Assembly: GCF_010730055.1 (NCBI RefSeq)
Contig: NZ_AP022575.1
Coordinates: 2,666,001 to 2,730,000, forward strand
Reading direction: 5' to 3'
Origin: Mycobacterium shinjukuense
GTDB lineage: Bacteria; Actinomycetota; Actinomycetes; Mycobacteriales; Mycobacteriaceae
DNA: 64,000 nt
The position numbers and the translations under genes are program-made. Below, piece by piece: positions 39,104-48,329 of this stretch (position 1 is its first letter; each line of letters starts with the position of its first letter). The notes under the pieces are model-generated. The model was given only the letters and a program-made list of their open reading frames with translations. It had not been told where the DNA came from and searched no databases.

Positions 39104-40350
39104 CATTGTTCGGCTCCGTAACGAGCCAGCATCTTCTCGCGCAGCCGTGGGTGCAGGTTAACCCTGGTGATATCGCCGCGGTAGTGCTCGAGCACCCGAT
39201 GGTCCATCACCTTGCGCCACAGCGGCGGGAAGTAGGTCAGCGAAACCATCGACGCGTACCCGCTGGGCAGGTTGGGCGCGCCGGCCATGCTGCGCAGCGT
39301 CTGGTAGCGGCGGGTGGGGTTGGCGTGGTGATCGCTGTGCCGCTGCAGGTGGTAGAGGAACAGGTTGGTGACGATGTGGTCGGAGTTCCAGCTGTGCACC
39401 GGGGCGCAGCGCTCGTAGCGTCCGTTGGCACCCTTCTGCCGCAGCAGCCCGTAGTGCTCGAGGTAGTTGACGGCCTCCAAGAGGCAGAAGCCGAACACCG
39501 CCTGGATGATCACGAAGGGAACCAGGCCCACGCCGAACACCGCGATCAGCACGCCCCACAACACCACCGACATCGCCCAGGCGACCAGCACGTCGTTGCC
39601 CAGATAGGTCTTGGGATGCCACGGGCTGGCGCCGAGCCGGCGGATCCGCTGCGCCTCCAGCCTGACCGCCGAGCGCAGGCCGCCGACAACGCTGCGCGGC
39701 AGGAACTCCCAGAAGGTCTCCCCGAATCGGGCCGACGCCGGGTCTTCCGGGGTGGCGACGCGCACGTGGTGGCCGCGGTTGTGCTCGATGTAGAAGTGCC
39801 CGTAGCAGGTCTGCGCCAGGGTGATCTTGGACAACCAGCGCTCCAACGCGTCCTTCTTGTGCCCCAGTTCGTGCGCGGTGTTGATGCCGACCCCGCCGAG
39901 CACGCCGGCCGACAGCGCCAGCCCGATCTTGCCCACCCAGCTCAAACCGCCGTCAAAGCCCAGCCAACTGAGGTTGGCGGCGGTGAACAGGTAGGCGCCC
40001 AGCACCACGCTGAGGTACTGAAACGGGATATAGATGTAGACGCAGTAGCGGTAGTACTTGTCGTTCTCCAGCCGCTCCATCACCTCGTCGGGCGGGTTCT
40101 GGCCGTCGGGCCCGAACCGCAGGTCCAGCAGCGGCAACAGGATGTAGAGCAGGATCGGCCCGATCCACAACGGCACCTGCGCGGCGGCATGCCACCCGAG
40201 CTGGTTCAGCCCCCAGACGATGGGCAGCATCACGAACAACGCCGTGGGGGCGATCAGCCCCATGAGCCACAGGTAGCGCTTCTTGTCCCGCCACTCCGTT
40301 ACCGGCGCTGGTGCTTTCTTGGGGACGCCGGGGCCGACGTGTGTGGCCAT
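39103..40350 (-). CDS. alkB: alkane 1-monooxygenase
   Basis: A 415-residue integral membrane di-iron hydroxylase that oxidises terminal methyl groups of medium-chain alkanes or similar chains. It has about six hydrophobic segments and all histidine motifs: HELGHK, EHNRGHH, NYLEHYG and LQRHSDHH. AAGGAGG lies eight bases before the ATG at 40350. Electrons come from the rubredoxins encoded directly downstream. First gene of the alkB-rubA-rubB-tetR operon. Homologue of Rv3252c. Confidence 0.96.
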   Translation of the reverse strand: MATHVGPGVPKKAPAPVTEWRDKKRYLWLMGLIAPTALFVMLPIVWGLNQLGWHAAAQVPLWIGPILLYILLPLLDLRFGPDGQNPPDEVMERLENDKYYRYCVYIYIPFQYLSVVLGAYLFTAANLSWLGFDGGLSWVGKIGLALSAGVLGGVGINTAHELGHKKDALERWLSKITLAQTCYGHFYIEHNRGHHVRVATPEDPASARFGETFWEFLPRSVVGGLRSAVRLEAQRIRRLGASPWHPKTYLGNDVLVAWAMSVVLWGVLIAVFGVGLVPFVIIQAVFGFCLLEAVNYLEHYGLLRQKGANGRYERCAPVHSWNSDHIVTNLFLYHLQRHSDHHANPTRRYQTLRSMAGAPNLPSGYASMVSLTYFPPLWRKVMDHRVLEHYRGDITRVNLHPRLREKMLARYGAEQ

Positions 40351-40458
40351 CTGCCAAACCTCCTTGTGAGTCACACCACGTTGAGGTTGGACAATATCCA
40401 CTGATTCGTCTTATGTCTAGACATCTGACGGTATTTTGTACACCAGGTGTCCAAACAC
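40351..40458 (-). promoter_or_regulatory. alk operon promoter with palindromes
   Basis: This 108-bp gap carries the perfect 12-bp palindrome ATGTCTAGACAT at 40413-40424, and inverted repeats ACACC-A-GGTGT and AGGTGT-CCAA-ACACCT between about 40439 and 40458. These are good candidates for the binding site of the TetR protein encoded at the end of the operon; which one is used cannot be told from sequence. Confidence 0.6.
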
Positions 40459-41934
40459 CTACTTTTTGTCGACGAACTCCCGGCGTCCCTGCACCGAGTG
40501 CCGGCGGCCGTAGCCGACATAGATCGCGGTCCCCACCAGCAGCCAGACACCGAAACGGATCCAGGTCAAGGCGGTCAGGTTCAGCATCAGCCACAGGCAC
40601 GCCCCCACCGACGCGATGGGCAGCAACGGCACCCAAGGCGCCCGGAACCCGCGCGCCAGATCAGGCCGGAGCCGGCGCAGCACGATCACCCCGGCGGACA
40701 CCAGGACGAACGCGAACAACGTGCCGACGTTGACCATCTCCTCGAGCTTGGTGATCGGGAACACCGACGCCGTGGTGGCGATCCCGACCGCGACCAGCAC
40801 GGTGATCCGCACCGGGGTGCCGCGCGAACCGGTCTTGGCCAACCCGCGCGGCAACAGCCCGTCGCGCGCCATCGCGAACAGCACCCGGCACTGCCCGAGC
40901 ATCAGCACCATCACCACGGTGGTCAGCCCGGCCAGCGCCCCAACGGAAATGATGCCGCTGGCCCAATACACCCCGTTGGCCTGGAACGCCGTTGCCAGGT
41001 TGGTCGAATGGCCGCCCGGGTGGGTCTTGAGCTCGGTGTAGGGAACCATGCCGGACAGCACGAGCGACACCGCGACGTAGAGCACGGTGACGATCCCCAG
41101 CGACGCCAGGATCCCGCGGGGGACGTCCCGCTGGGGACGCCTGGTCTCCTCGGCCATGGTGGCCACGATGTCGAACCCGATGAACGCGAAGAACACGATC
41201 GACGCCCCCGCCAGCACACCGAACCAGCCATAGTGGCTGCCCTGGGCCCCGGTCAGCATCGACAACACCGATTGGTCGAGCCCATCGCCGCCGTGTTGGG
41301 CCTCGGCCGGGGGAATGAACGGCGTGTAGTTGGCGGCCTTGACGTAGAAGGCGCCGACGACCACCACCAGCACGACCACCGACACCTTGACGCCGGTGAC
41401 CACCGCCGAAAACCTCGACGACAGCTTGGTGCCCAGTGCGCACAGGGTGGCCACCAGCGTGACGATCAACAGCGCGCCCCAGTCGAGGCTGAACGATCCG
41501 AGATGGGCTGTGCCACCGGCAAATCCGAACACCGTGCCCAGGTAGCCCGACCAGCCCTTGGCGACCACGGCCGCGCCGATGGCCAATTCGAGCACCAGAT
41601 TCCAGCCGATCACCCAGGCCAGGAACTCGCCGAAGGTGGCATACGAGAAGGTGTAGGCGCTGCCGGCCACCGGCACGGTGGAGGCGAATTCGGCGTAGCA
41701 CAGCGCCGCCAGCGCGCAGGTGGCCGCCGCGATCAAAAACGATATCCAGATGGCCGGGCCGGTGATATCACCGGCCGTGGAAGCGGTGACCGTGAAGATG
41801 CCGGCCCCGATCACCACCGAGACACCGAAGACCACCAGGTCCCACCAGGTGAGGTCCTTGCGCAGCCGGGTTGTGGGCTCGTCGGTGTCGGCGATCGATT
41901 GTTCCACCGACTTCAGGCGCCACCGATTGGCCAT
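40459..41934 (-). CDS. APC-family amino acid permease, Rv3253c homologue
   Basis: A 491-residue cationic amino acid transporter-like protein with about 12-14 hydrophobic segments. The N-terminal signature WWDLVVFGVSVVIGAGIFT and YAEFASTVPVAGSAYTFSY are typical of the CAT branch of the APC superfamily; FFAFIGFDIVATMAEE follows. The substrate is probably a basic amino acid (inference). ATG 41934 is preceded by a G-rich ribosome binding region. The upstream open sequence to 42360 lies over the divergent gene and is not coding. Confidence 0.9.
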   Translation of the reverse strand: MANRWRLKSVEQSIADTDEPTTRLRKDLTWWDLVVFGVSVVIGAGIFTVTASTAGDITGPAIWISFLIAAATCALAALCYAEFASTVPVAGSAYTFSYATFGEFLAWVIGWNLVLELAIGAAVVAKGWSGYLGTVFGFAGGTAHLGSFSLDWGALLIVTLVATLCALGTKLSSRFSAVVTGVKVSVVVLVVVVGAFYVKAANYTPFIPPAEAQHGGDGLDQSVLSMLTGAQGSHYGWFGVLAGASIVFFAFIGFDIVATMAEETRRPQRDVPRGILASLGIVTVLYVAVSLVLSGMVPYTELKTHPGGHSTNLATAFQANGVYWASGIISVGALAGLTTVVMVLMLGQCRVLFAMARDGLLPRGLAKTGSRGTPVRITVLVAVGIATTASVFPITKLEEMVNVGTLFAFVLVSAGVIVLRRLRPDLARGFRAPWVPLLPIASVGACLWLMLNLTALTWIRFGVWLLVGTAIYVGYGRRHSVQGRREFVDKK

Positions 41935-42034
41935 CGCACCCGCCCCCTGTCCTTCGCCGCCAGCCCCGCGCTGCACCGCACAGTACTGGGTACGCTGCAG
42001 GGATGCCGGGGAGCTCACGAAAGACGGCGCCAGC

Positions 42035-43447
42035 GTGAGGGGCCACGCGGTCGTCATCGGCGCCAGCATCGGCGGTTTGTGCGCCGCGCGGGTGCTGTCG
42101 GAGTTCTTTGCCCGGGTGACCGTCTTCGAGCGCGACGAGCTGCCGAGCACCCCGGCCCACCGCGCCACCGTTCCCCAGGACCAGCACCTGCACCTGCTGA
42201 TGGCCCGCGGCGCCAACGAGCTCGAGGGGCTGTTCCCCGGGCTGCTGAAGGACATGGTCGCCGCGGGCGTGCCGATGCTGGAGAACCGGCCGGATTGCAT
42301 CCACTTCGGGGCCGCCGGCCATGTCCTGGGCACCGGGCAAACCCTGCGCAGGGAGTTCACCGCCTATGTGCCCAGCCGCCCCCACCTGGAATGGCAACTG
42401 CGACGACGGATCGGCGACATCGACACCATCGCGATCGTGCACCGCGGCGTCGCGCAGCCACGGTTCGAGCCCGCCCGGCAGCGGGTGACCGGAGTGTTGC
42501 TGGATCCCGCCGGCCCGGACGCCGGTGCGCCGGCGCGCCCGGAATTCGTGGCCGCCGATCTGGTGGTCGACGCGGCGGGCCGGGGCACCCGGCTGCCGGT
42601 GTGGTTGACGCGGTGGGGATTCCAGCGCCCGCCCGAGGAAACCGTGGACCTCGGCATCAGCTATGCCAGCCAGCAGTTCCGGCTCCCCGACGGGCTGATC
42701 CGGGAGCGGGTCGTGGTCGCCGGCGCCTCCCACGATCAGTCGCTGGGGCTGGGCATGCTGTGCTACGAGGACGGCACCTGGGTGCTGACCACCTTCGGCG
42801 TGGCCCGGGCCAAGCCGCCGACGACGTTCCGCGAGATGCTGGCGCTGGCGGATAACCTGCTGCCGTCACACTTCGGCGCCGCGCTCGCGCGTGCCGCACC
42901 CATCGGCCAGCCGGCTTTCCATGCCTTCCCGGCAAGCAGGTGGCGCCGGTACGACAAGCTGAACCGCTTCCCCGCCGGGATCGTGCCGTTCGGGGACGCG
43001 GTGGCCAGCTTCAACCCGACCTTCGGGCAGGGCATGACGATGACGTCGCTGCAGGCCGACCATCTCCGGCGGGCGCTGCAGTCCGCGGACGGCGAGCTGG
43101 CCGCCAAACTCAACCGGGCCACCGCCAAGACCACGTATCCGGTGTGGCTGATGAACGCGATCGGCGACATCACGTTCCACCACGCCACCGCCCAGCGCAT
43201 CCCCCGGTGGTGGCGACCGGTCGGTGCGCTGTTCGACCAATTCCTTGGGGCCGCCGAAACCGATCCCGTGCTGGCCGAATGGTTTTTGCGGCGGTTCTCG
43301 CTGCTCGACAGCCTGGCCATGGTGCCGTCGGCGCCGCTGATCGGCCGGGCCATCGCGCACAACATGCGGTTGTGGCTCCACGAGCAGCGGGAGCGGCGCG
43401 CGCTCCGGCGGCCACACCGTGCCGTCACAGGCCCACGGTCACCCTGA
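42035..43447 (+). CDS. FAD-dependent oxidoreductase, Rv3254 homologue
   Basis: A 470-residue flavoprotein of the FAD monooxygenase/geranylgeranyl reductase-like superfamily. The dinucleotide-binding VVIGASIGGLCAARVL lies at about 5-20 and the second FAD motif FGDAVASFNPTFGQGM near 325. The substrate is unknown. GTG 42035 is the first start before the Rossmann strand; no strong Shine-Dalgarno is seen. It is divergent from the permease, and its 3' end overlaps the convergent manA by 23 bp. Confidence 0.87.
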   Translation: MRGHAVVIGASIGGLCAARVLSEFFARVTVFERDELPSTPAHRATVPQDQHLHLLMARGANELEGLFPGLLKDMVAAGVPMLENRPDCIHFGAAGHVLGTGQTLRREFTAYVPSRPHLEWQLRRRIGDIDTIAIVHRGVAQPRFEPARQRVTGVLLDPAGPDAGAPARPEFVAADLVVDAAGRGTRLPVWLTRWGFQRPPEETVDLGISYASQQFRLPDGLIRERVVVAGASHDQSLGLGMLCYEDGTWVLTTFGVARAKPPTTFREMLALADNLLPSHFGAALARAAPIGQPAFHAFPASRWRRYDKLNRFPAGIVPFGDAVASFNPTFGQGMTMTSLQADHLRRALQSADGELAAKLNRATAKTTYPVWLMNAIGDITFHHATAQRIPRWWRPVGALFDQFLGAAETDPVLAEWFLRRFSLLDSLAMVPSAPLIGRAIAHNMRLWLHEQRERRALRRPHRAVTGPRSP

Positions 43448-44651
43448 ACAGCTTGGCCGGTTGGCTCGCGGTCAGCCGGATGGGGCCGTCGTCGGCCGCC
43501 ACCCACGCGGCCGCGCCGCGTTCCAGGATGAGCGAGCCGGACTTGCCGTGCACCGTGGTGGCGCCGTCGGCGCACAGCAGGATCTGCGGGCCCTCATGGC
43601 GCGTCGACGCGTCGACCTGGTGGCCGAGCTGATCGCCGTCGAGCACCAGCAGCGCGACGGCGAACTCCTCGGTCGGGGTGTCATACACCAACTCCAAGCC
43701 CTCGCGGCGAATCGGCGGGCGCAGCTGGGCCTCGGCGGTCGGGCTGAAGTCCAGCACCCGCAACAACTCGGGCACATCGACGTGTTTGGGGGTGAGCCCG
43801 CCGCGTAACACGTTGTCCGAGTTGGCCATCACCTCCAACGCGAATCCCCGCAGGTAGCTGTGCAGGTTGCCGGCCGGCAGAAAGATCGCCTCGCCGGGTG
43901 CCAGGCTGATCCGGTTGAGCAACAACGCCGCCAGCACCCCGGCGTCGCCGGGGTAGCGTTCGCCCAGTTCCAGCACCGTCTTGGCTTCGGCGGCGAATTC
44001 CCTGGCGCCGGAGCTGACGTAGTGGATGGCCCCGTCCAACACGGCGGGCACCAACACGTCGATATCCGGCTGGGGTGCGGTGATCCAGGTGGTGAACAGC
44101 GCACGCAGACCGTCGGCGTCGGACTGATCACCCAACAAGTCGATGAATGGGTCCAGGTCGGAGACCGCCAGCGCGGACAGCAGCTCGCGGGTGCGCGCAG
44201 CGTGCCGAAATCCGGCCAACGCCTCGAAGGGTTGCAGCGCCACCAACAACTCGGGCTTGTGACGGGTATCCCGGTAGTTGCGCACCGGCGAGGACACCGG
44301 AATGCCCAGCCGTTCTTCCCGCTGGAAGCCCTCGACCGCCTGCTCGGCGCTCGGATGGGCCTGCAGCGACAGTGGCTCGTCGGCGGCCAGCACTTTGACC
44401 AGGAACGGGAGCACGTCACCGAACCGGGCGCGGGAGCCGGCGCCGAGCTGTCCGTCCGGATCGTCGGTCAATGCCTGCAACAACGAGGTTTGGCCATCGG
44501 GTGTTTCCAGCCAGGCCGGATCACCCGGGTGTGCGCCGAACCAGAGTTCGGCCTCGGGGTGCGCGGCCGGCACCGGCCGTCCGGTGAATTCGGCAAGAGC
44601 GGTGCGCGATCCCCAGGCGTACGTCCGTAACGCTCCGCGTAACAGTTCCAC
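43425..44651 (-). CDS. manA: mannose-6-phosphate isomerase
   Basis: A 408-residue type I phosphomannose isomerase, zinc-dependent, interconverting fructose 6-phosphate and mannose 6-phosphate for GDP-mannose and mannosylated envelope lipids. Zinc-site region PLSLQAHPSAEQA (Gln and His ligands) and AIFLPAGNLHSYLRG are visible. The start ATG 44651 lies 8 bp downstream of the Rv3256c stop. It ends inside the 3' end of the FAD oxidoreductase gene on the other strand. Confidence 0.95.
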   Translation of the reverse strand: MELLRGALRTYAWGSRTALAEFTGRPVPAAHPEAELWFGAHPGDPAWLETPDGQTSLLQALTDDPDGQLGAGSRARFGDVLPFLVKVLAADEPLSLQAHPSAEQAVEGFQREERLGIPVSSPVRNYRDTRHKPELLVALQPFEALAGFRHAARTRELLSALAVSDLDPFIDLLGDQSDADGLRALFTTWITAPQPDIDVLVPAVLDGAIHYVSSGAREFAAEAKTVLELGERYPGDAGVLAALLLNRISLAPGEAIFLPAGNLHSYLRGFALEVMANSDNVLRGGLTPKHVDVPELLRVLDFSPTAEAQLRPPIRREGLELVYDTPTEEFAVALLVLDGDQLGHQVDASTRHEGPQILLCADGATTVHGKSGSLILERGAAAWVAADDGPIRLTASQPAKLFRVTVGL

Positions 44652-44659
44652 CGTCTTCG

Positions 44660-45757
44660 CTATCCCCGCACCAATCGCAAGTACACCGCGGCCATCTCCA
44701 GCCGAACCGCCAATATTGCCAGTTGCAGCTCCGCACCGTCGGCGCCCCCCGGCGCCGCCGACCCGGCCCGCAGGCCCGGCGGTTCCGGCACCGCGACATC
44801 GTCGGCCGTGACCAGGTAGACATCGTCGAGCCCGGCGACCCGAGCGGCCACCACCGTACGCTCGGCGGCCAGCGTCAGCGCCAGCACCCGCAGCCGCTGC
44901 GGCAGCGGCCCGTCGATCTGTTCGTCGTGGAACAGGGCGGCCGCGCCAACACCTGCACGGTCGGGCAGGCCGGCGCGCACCGCCACCACCGCATCCGCCA
45001 GCCCGGCGGTGGCCACCACCTGGCGCGCGATCCGCAGCAGCACCGAGCTGCCATGTCGGGCCAGCGCCAGCGTCGCCGCGCCGTCACCGGCCAGTGCCAC
45101 CGGGCGATCCCACACCCGCGCGGCCAGGGTCTTGGCCGGATTGGTGAACACCTGCCGGCCCGCGCTGTTGCGCAGCGCCTCGGCATCCAGCTCGTCGGCA
45201 AACGACGCCAGGTCGATGCGCAGCCTGGGGTCCACGGCGTGCAGGGTGGCCAGGCCCGCTGCCAGATAACGGGACAACCCGAATTCGTCGGGAACCGGTA
45301 ACCGCGGTGCCAACACCGTGACCCGGCCGGCCGTGGAGTCGCGCAGCGGGCCCTCATACGGGGCCACCACGACGACCCGCGCGCCCCTGCGCACCCCGGT
45401 CGCGGCGGCGGTGACCAGCGCCGGATCACCGGGGTCGGCGCCGGCGACGATCAGCACGTCGAGCGGCCCCACCCAGGGCGGCGCCTCGGTGGCGACCGCG
45501 ATCGGCTCGGTGGCCACCGCCCCCAACGTCGCGGCCAGCATGGCCCCGGCGGTCTCGGCCGTACCCCGGCCTGCCACCCAAATCACGGTGCGTGGACGGT
45601 GATCGCCACGCAGCGAGTCCAGGTCGCCCTCGTCGGCCGCGGCGGCGACGGCACGCACCTGCGCGCCCGCCGTGGACGCGGCCCGGAGCAGGCCGTCCCG
45701 GTCGGCGGCCAGCAGGCCATCGGTGTCTTCCAGATCGACCAGCCGGGTGGCGTTCAC
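44660..45757 (-). CDS. SIS-domain-like protein (TobH/phosphosugar isomerase-like), Rv3256c homologue
   Basis: A 365-residue protein with the look of a double SIS domain phosphosugar-binding protein, related to bifunctional phosphoglucose/phosphomannose isomerases: VIWVAGRGTAETAG in the first half, FTNPAKTLAARVWDRPVAL in the second. Catalytic residues are not clear, so it may be a regulator or degenerate enzyme in mannose metabolism. It sits between pmmA and manA, overlapping pmmA by 4 bp (ATGA). Confidence 0.82.
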   Translation of the reverse strand: MNATRLVDLEDTDGLLAADRDGLLRAASTAGAQVRAVAAAADEGDLDSLRGDHRPRTVIWVAGRGTAETAGAMLAATLGAVATEPIAVATEAPPWVGPLDVLIVAGADPGDPALVTAAATGVRRGARVVVVAPYEGPLRDSTAGRVTVLAPRLPVPDEFGLSRYLAAGLATLHAVDPRLRIDLASFADELDAEALRNSAGRQVFTNPAKTLAARVWDRPVALAGDGAATLALARHGSSVLLRIARQVVATAGLADAVVAVRAGLPDRAGVGAAALFHDEQIDGPLPQRLRVLALTLAAERTVVAARVAGLDDVYLVTADDVAVPEPPGLRAGSAAPGGADGAELQLAILAVRLEMAAVYLRLVRG

Positions 45758-47151
45758 GGACCGGCCTCGTCGGCGGCGGTGTGGGCGGCGATTTCCGCGC
45801 TGACCTGGCTGACCACCGCTTCGACGTCCTCGACGCTGCGTCCCTCCACGTTGAGCCGCAGCAGCGGCTCGGTGTTGGAGCTTCGCAGGTTGAACCAGGT
45901 GTGCTCGCCCAGGTCCACCGTCACCCCGTCCAGGTGATCGATGGACTGAATCCGGCCGCCGAACGACTTCAACACGGCGTCCACACAGGCCGGCGCGTCG
46001 GCCACGGTGAAGTTGATCTCGCCGGAGGATTCGTAACGCTGGTAGTCGGCGGTCAGCTCCGACAACGGCCTGCTCTGCTCGCCGAGCGCGGCCAGCACGT
46101 ACAGCGCGGCCAGCATTCCAGAATCGGCGCCCCAGAAGTCGCGGAAGTAGTAGTGCGCCGAATGTTCACCGCCGAAAATCGCGCCGGTCTCGGCCATCAG
46201 CGCCTTGATGTAAGAGTGCCCCACCCGCGAACGCACCGGCGTGCCGCCATGCTCGACGATCAGTTCGGGCACCGCGCGCGAGGTGATCACGTTGTGGATC
46301 ACGGTGGCGCCGATCTCGCGGCCGAGCTCGCGCGCGGCCACCAAACCGGTCACCGCCGACGGCGAAACCGGCTGGCCACGTTCGTCGACCACGAAGCACC
46401 GGTCGGCGTCGCCGTCGAAGGCCAGCCCAATGTCGGCGCCGACGGCGCCGACATACTCTTGCAGGTCCACCAGGTTGGCCGGGTCCAGCGGGTTGGCCTC
46501 GTGATTGGGGAATGACCCGTCAAGCTCAAAGTACAAGGGCAACAAGGTGATCGAGTCGATCGCGCCAAGCACGGCCGGCGCGGTGTGACCGGCCATGCCG
46601 TTGCCGGCGTCCACGGCCACCCGCAGGGGACGCAGCCCCGAGGTGTTCACCAGCGATCGCAGGAAGGCCCCGTACTCGGCCAGCACGTCGTGGTCGGTGA
46701 GGGTTCCGGCCGGCCCCGCATAGCCGGGGACGCCGCCGATGAGGTCGTCGCCGATGGCGCCGAGCCCGGTGTCCACACCGACCGGCCGGGCACCGGCCCG
46801 GCACAGCTTGATGCCGTTGTACGCCGCCGGATTGTGGCTGGCGGTGAACATCGCGCCCGGGCAATCCAGCAGCCCCGAGGCGAAGTAGAGCTGATCGGTG
46901 GACGCCAAACCGATGCGCACCACGTCCAGACCCTGACCGGCTACCCCGGCCGCGAAAGCGGCCGCCAGCGACGGCGAGCTGTCCCGCATGTCGTGGCCGA
47001 TCACCACCCGGCGGGCGGACTCGGCCCGCATCCGCCTGGCGAATGCGGCACCCAGGTCGGCGGCCAGCGCCTCGTCGATCTCTTCGCCGACCAGCCCACG
47101 CACGTCATACGCCTTGATCACACGGTGGACAGCCGCGGCGGGCCAAGGCAT
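45754..47151 (-). CDS. pmmA: phosphomannomutase/phosphoglucomutase
   Basis: A 465-residue alpha-D-phosphohexomutase converting mannose 6-phosphate to mannose 1-phosphate. The catalytic phosphoserine loop TASHNPAAYNGIK (about 103-115), the metal loop DGDADR and the sugar-binding GEHSAHYYFRD are all present. It leads the operon pmmA-Rv3256c-manA. Homologue of Rv3257c. The ATG start at 47151 gives a ten-residue lead before the first domain strand. Confidence 0.94.
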   Translation of the reverse strand: MPWPAAAVHRVIKAYDVRGLVGEEIDEALAADLGAAFARRMRAESARRVVIGHDMRDSSPSLAAAFAAGVAGQGLDVVRIGLASTDQLYFASGLLDCPGAMFTASHNPAAYNGIKLCRAGARPVGVDTGLGAIGDDLIGGVPGYAGPAGTLTDHDVLAEYGAFLRSLVNTSGLRPLRVAVDAGNGMAGHTAPAVLGAIDSITLLPLYFELDGSFPNHEANPLDPANLVDLQEYVGAVGADIGLAFDGDADRCFVVDERGQPVSPSAVTGLVAARELGREIGATVIHNVITSRAVPELIVEHGGTPVRSRVGHSYIKALMAETGAIFGGEHSAHYYFRDFWGADSGMLAALYVLAALGEQSRPLSELTADYQRYESSGEINFTVADAPACVDAVLKSFGGRIQSIDHLDGVTVDLGEHTWFNLRSSNTEPLLRLNVEGRSVEDVEAVVSQVSAEIAAHTAADEAGP

Positions 47152-47244
47152 GCGAGCGCTCCTGACGACCTGGATGTGTTCGCCTCTTGGCCGCCAGCCT
47201 AATCGCCCGTCGAGGCCGGGGACCGCAGCGGTGGGCCTCGGTGC

Positions 47245-47700
47245 TCAGTCGGCCGGATCGGGCAATACCCGCAGATGTCCGCGCCGGCGGCCGGAGCGAT
47301 GCTCAGCCGGGCCGAACGCGCCACCGTTGGGTGCCGTGGCGTGGGTGCCGGTGTGGTGACCGAAAGGGTCGCCGAACCCGGTATGCGCAGCACCCGACAC
47401 GCCCACCAACGCCCCCGCGTGGGATCCCCCGATCGGGCCGCCCTCGCGCACCGCGTCGGCCAACGCCACCAGGTCGTCCTCATCGGGATGGGTGGGCAGC
47501 GGCCCGGCGTGGCGCACGAGATCCCACCCGCGCGGTGCGGTGATGCGGCCGGCATGGCCGACGCAGAGATCCCAGGAATGCGGCTCCGGCGCGGTGGCAA
47601 GCGGGCCGACCACCGCCGTCGAGTCCGAGTAGACGAACGTCAACGTTGCCACTGCATAGTGCGGACACCCGGGCCGGCAGCAGCGACGGGGTACGTTCAC
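47245..47700 (-). CDS. DUF3499-type protein, Rv3258c homologue
   Basis: A 151-residue protein with conserved cysteine/histidine pairs at its N-terminus (CCRPGCPHYA, then LCVGHAGR), which suggests a small zinc-binding domain (about 7-55). The C-terminal half is Gly/His-rich and variable, ending RRRGHLRVLPDP. Function is unknown; the family is always found by whiB2/Rv3259 in actinobacteria. GTG 47700 gives the conserved start NVPRRCCRPGC. Confidence 0.87.
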   Translation of the reverse strand: MNVPRRCCRPGCPHYAVATLTFVYSDSTAVVGPLATAPEPHSWDLCVGHAGRITAPRGWDLVRHAGPLPTHPDEDDLVALADAVREGGPIGGSHAGALVGVSGAAHTGFGDPFGHHTGTHATAPNGGAFGPAEHRSGRRRGHLRVLPDPAD

Positions 47701-47873
47701 GACCGAAAGGCTATCGTGCGCAAACGCCGTCGAAGCGCTGGACACGCGCATCGGTTCTGGCCGGGATGTGCAACCGTTACCATCGGCGCGTGGGCGATTA
47801 CCGCGGCTGGGCGCGGCGCGATCGGTCAAGGGGCAGATCGGCGTCGCGGCGCGCCACCCGTCGCGGCCGTGAC

Positions 47874-48293
47874 ATGCGCGGTCCGCTGCTACCGCCGACG
47901 GTGCCGGGGTGGCGCAGCCGGGCCGAACGGTTCGACATGGCGGTGCTGGAGGCCTACGAACCCATCGAGGAGCGGTGGAAGGACCGGTTGTCGGAGCTGG
48001 ATGTCGCGGTCGACGAGATCCCCCGCATCGCCGCCAAGGATCCCGACAGCGTGCAGTGGCCACCCGAGGTTATCGCCGACGGGCCGATCGCGCTGGCGCG
48101 CTTGATCCCGGCCGGGGTCGACGTCCGCGGCAATGCCACGCGGGCGCGAATTGTCTTGTTTCGCAAGCCAATCGAGCGACGGGCGAAAGACACTATCGAG
48201 CTTGGCGAGCTGCTGCACGAGATCCTGGTGGCCCAGGTGGCCACCTACCTGGACGTCGACCCCGAGGTGATCGACCCGACGATCGACGACTAA
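47874..48293 (+). CDS. metallopeptidase-family (zincin-like) protein with degenerate motif, Rv3259 homologue
   Basis: A 139-residue protein of the small zincin-like family. The expected HExxH zinc motif is reduced to H115-E116-ILV, so peptidase activity is doubtful. Conserved MRGPLLPPTVPG at the N-terminus and RFDMAVLEAYEPIEERW are seen. The ATG 47874 gives the length annotated for Rv3259, but a GTG at 47790 would add 28 Arg-rich residues similar to those of relatives in other actinobacteria. Confidence 0.82.
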   Translation: MRGPLLPPTVPGWRSRAERFDMAVLEAYEPIEERWKDRLSELDVAVDEIPRIAAKDPDSVQWPPEVIADGPIALARLIPAGVDVRGNATRARIVLFRKPIERRAKDTIELGELLHEILVAQVATYLDVDPEVIDPTIDD

Positions 48294-48329
48294 TCCCTGT
48301 CCTATGACCGGGTGACCCGGTCAGTCCCG

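Noticed and set aside
40447..42855. An 802-codon plus-strand frame over the permease and part of the FAD gene
   Set aside because: It crosses two real genes in the wrong frame and strand, and its composition (Arg, His, Gln, Gly) is typical of shadow frames.
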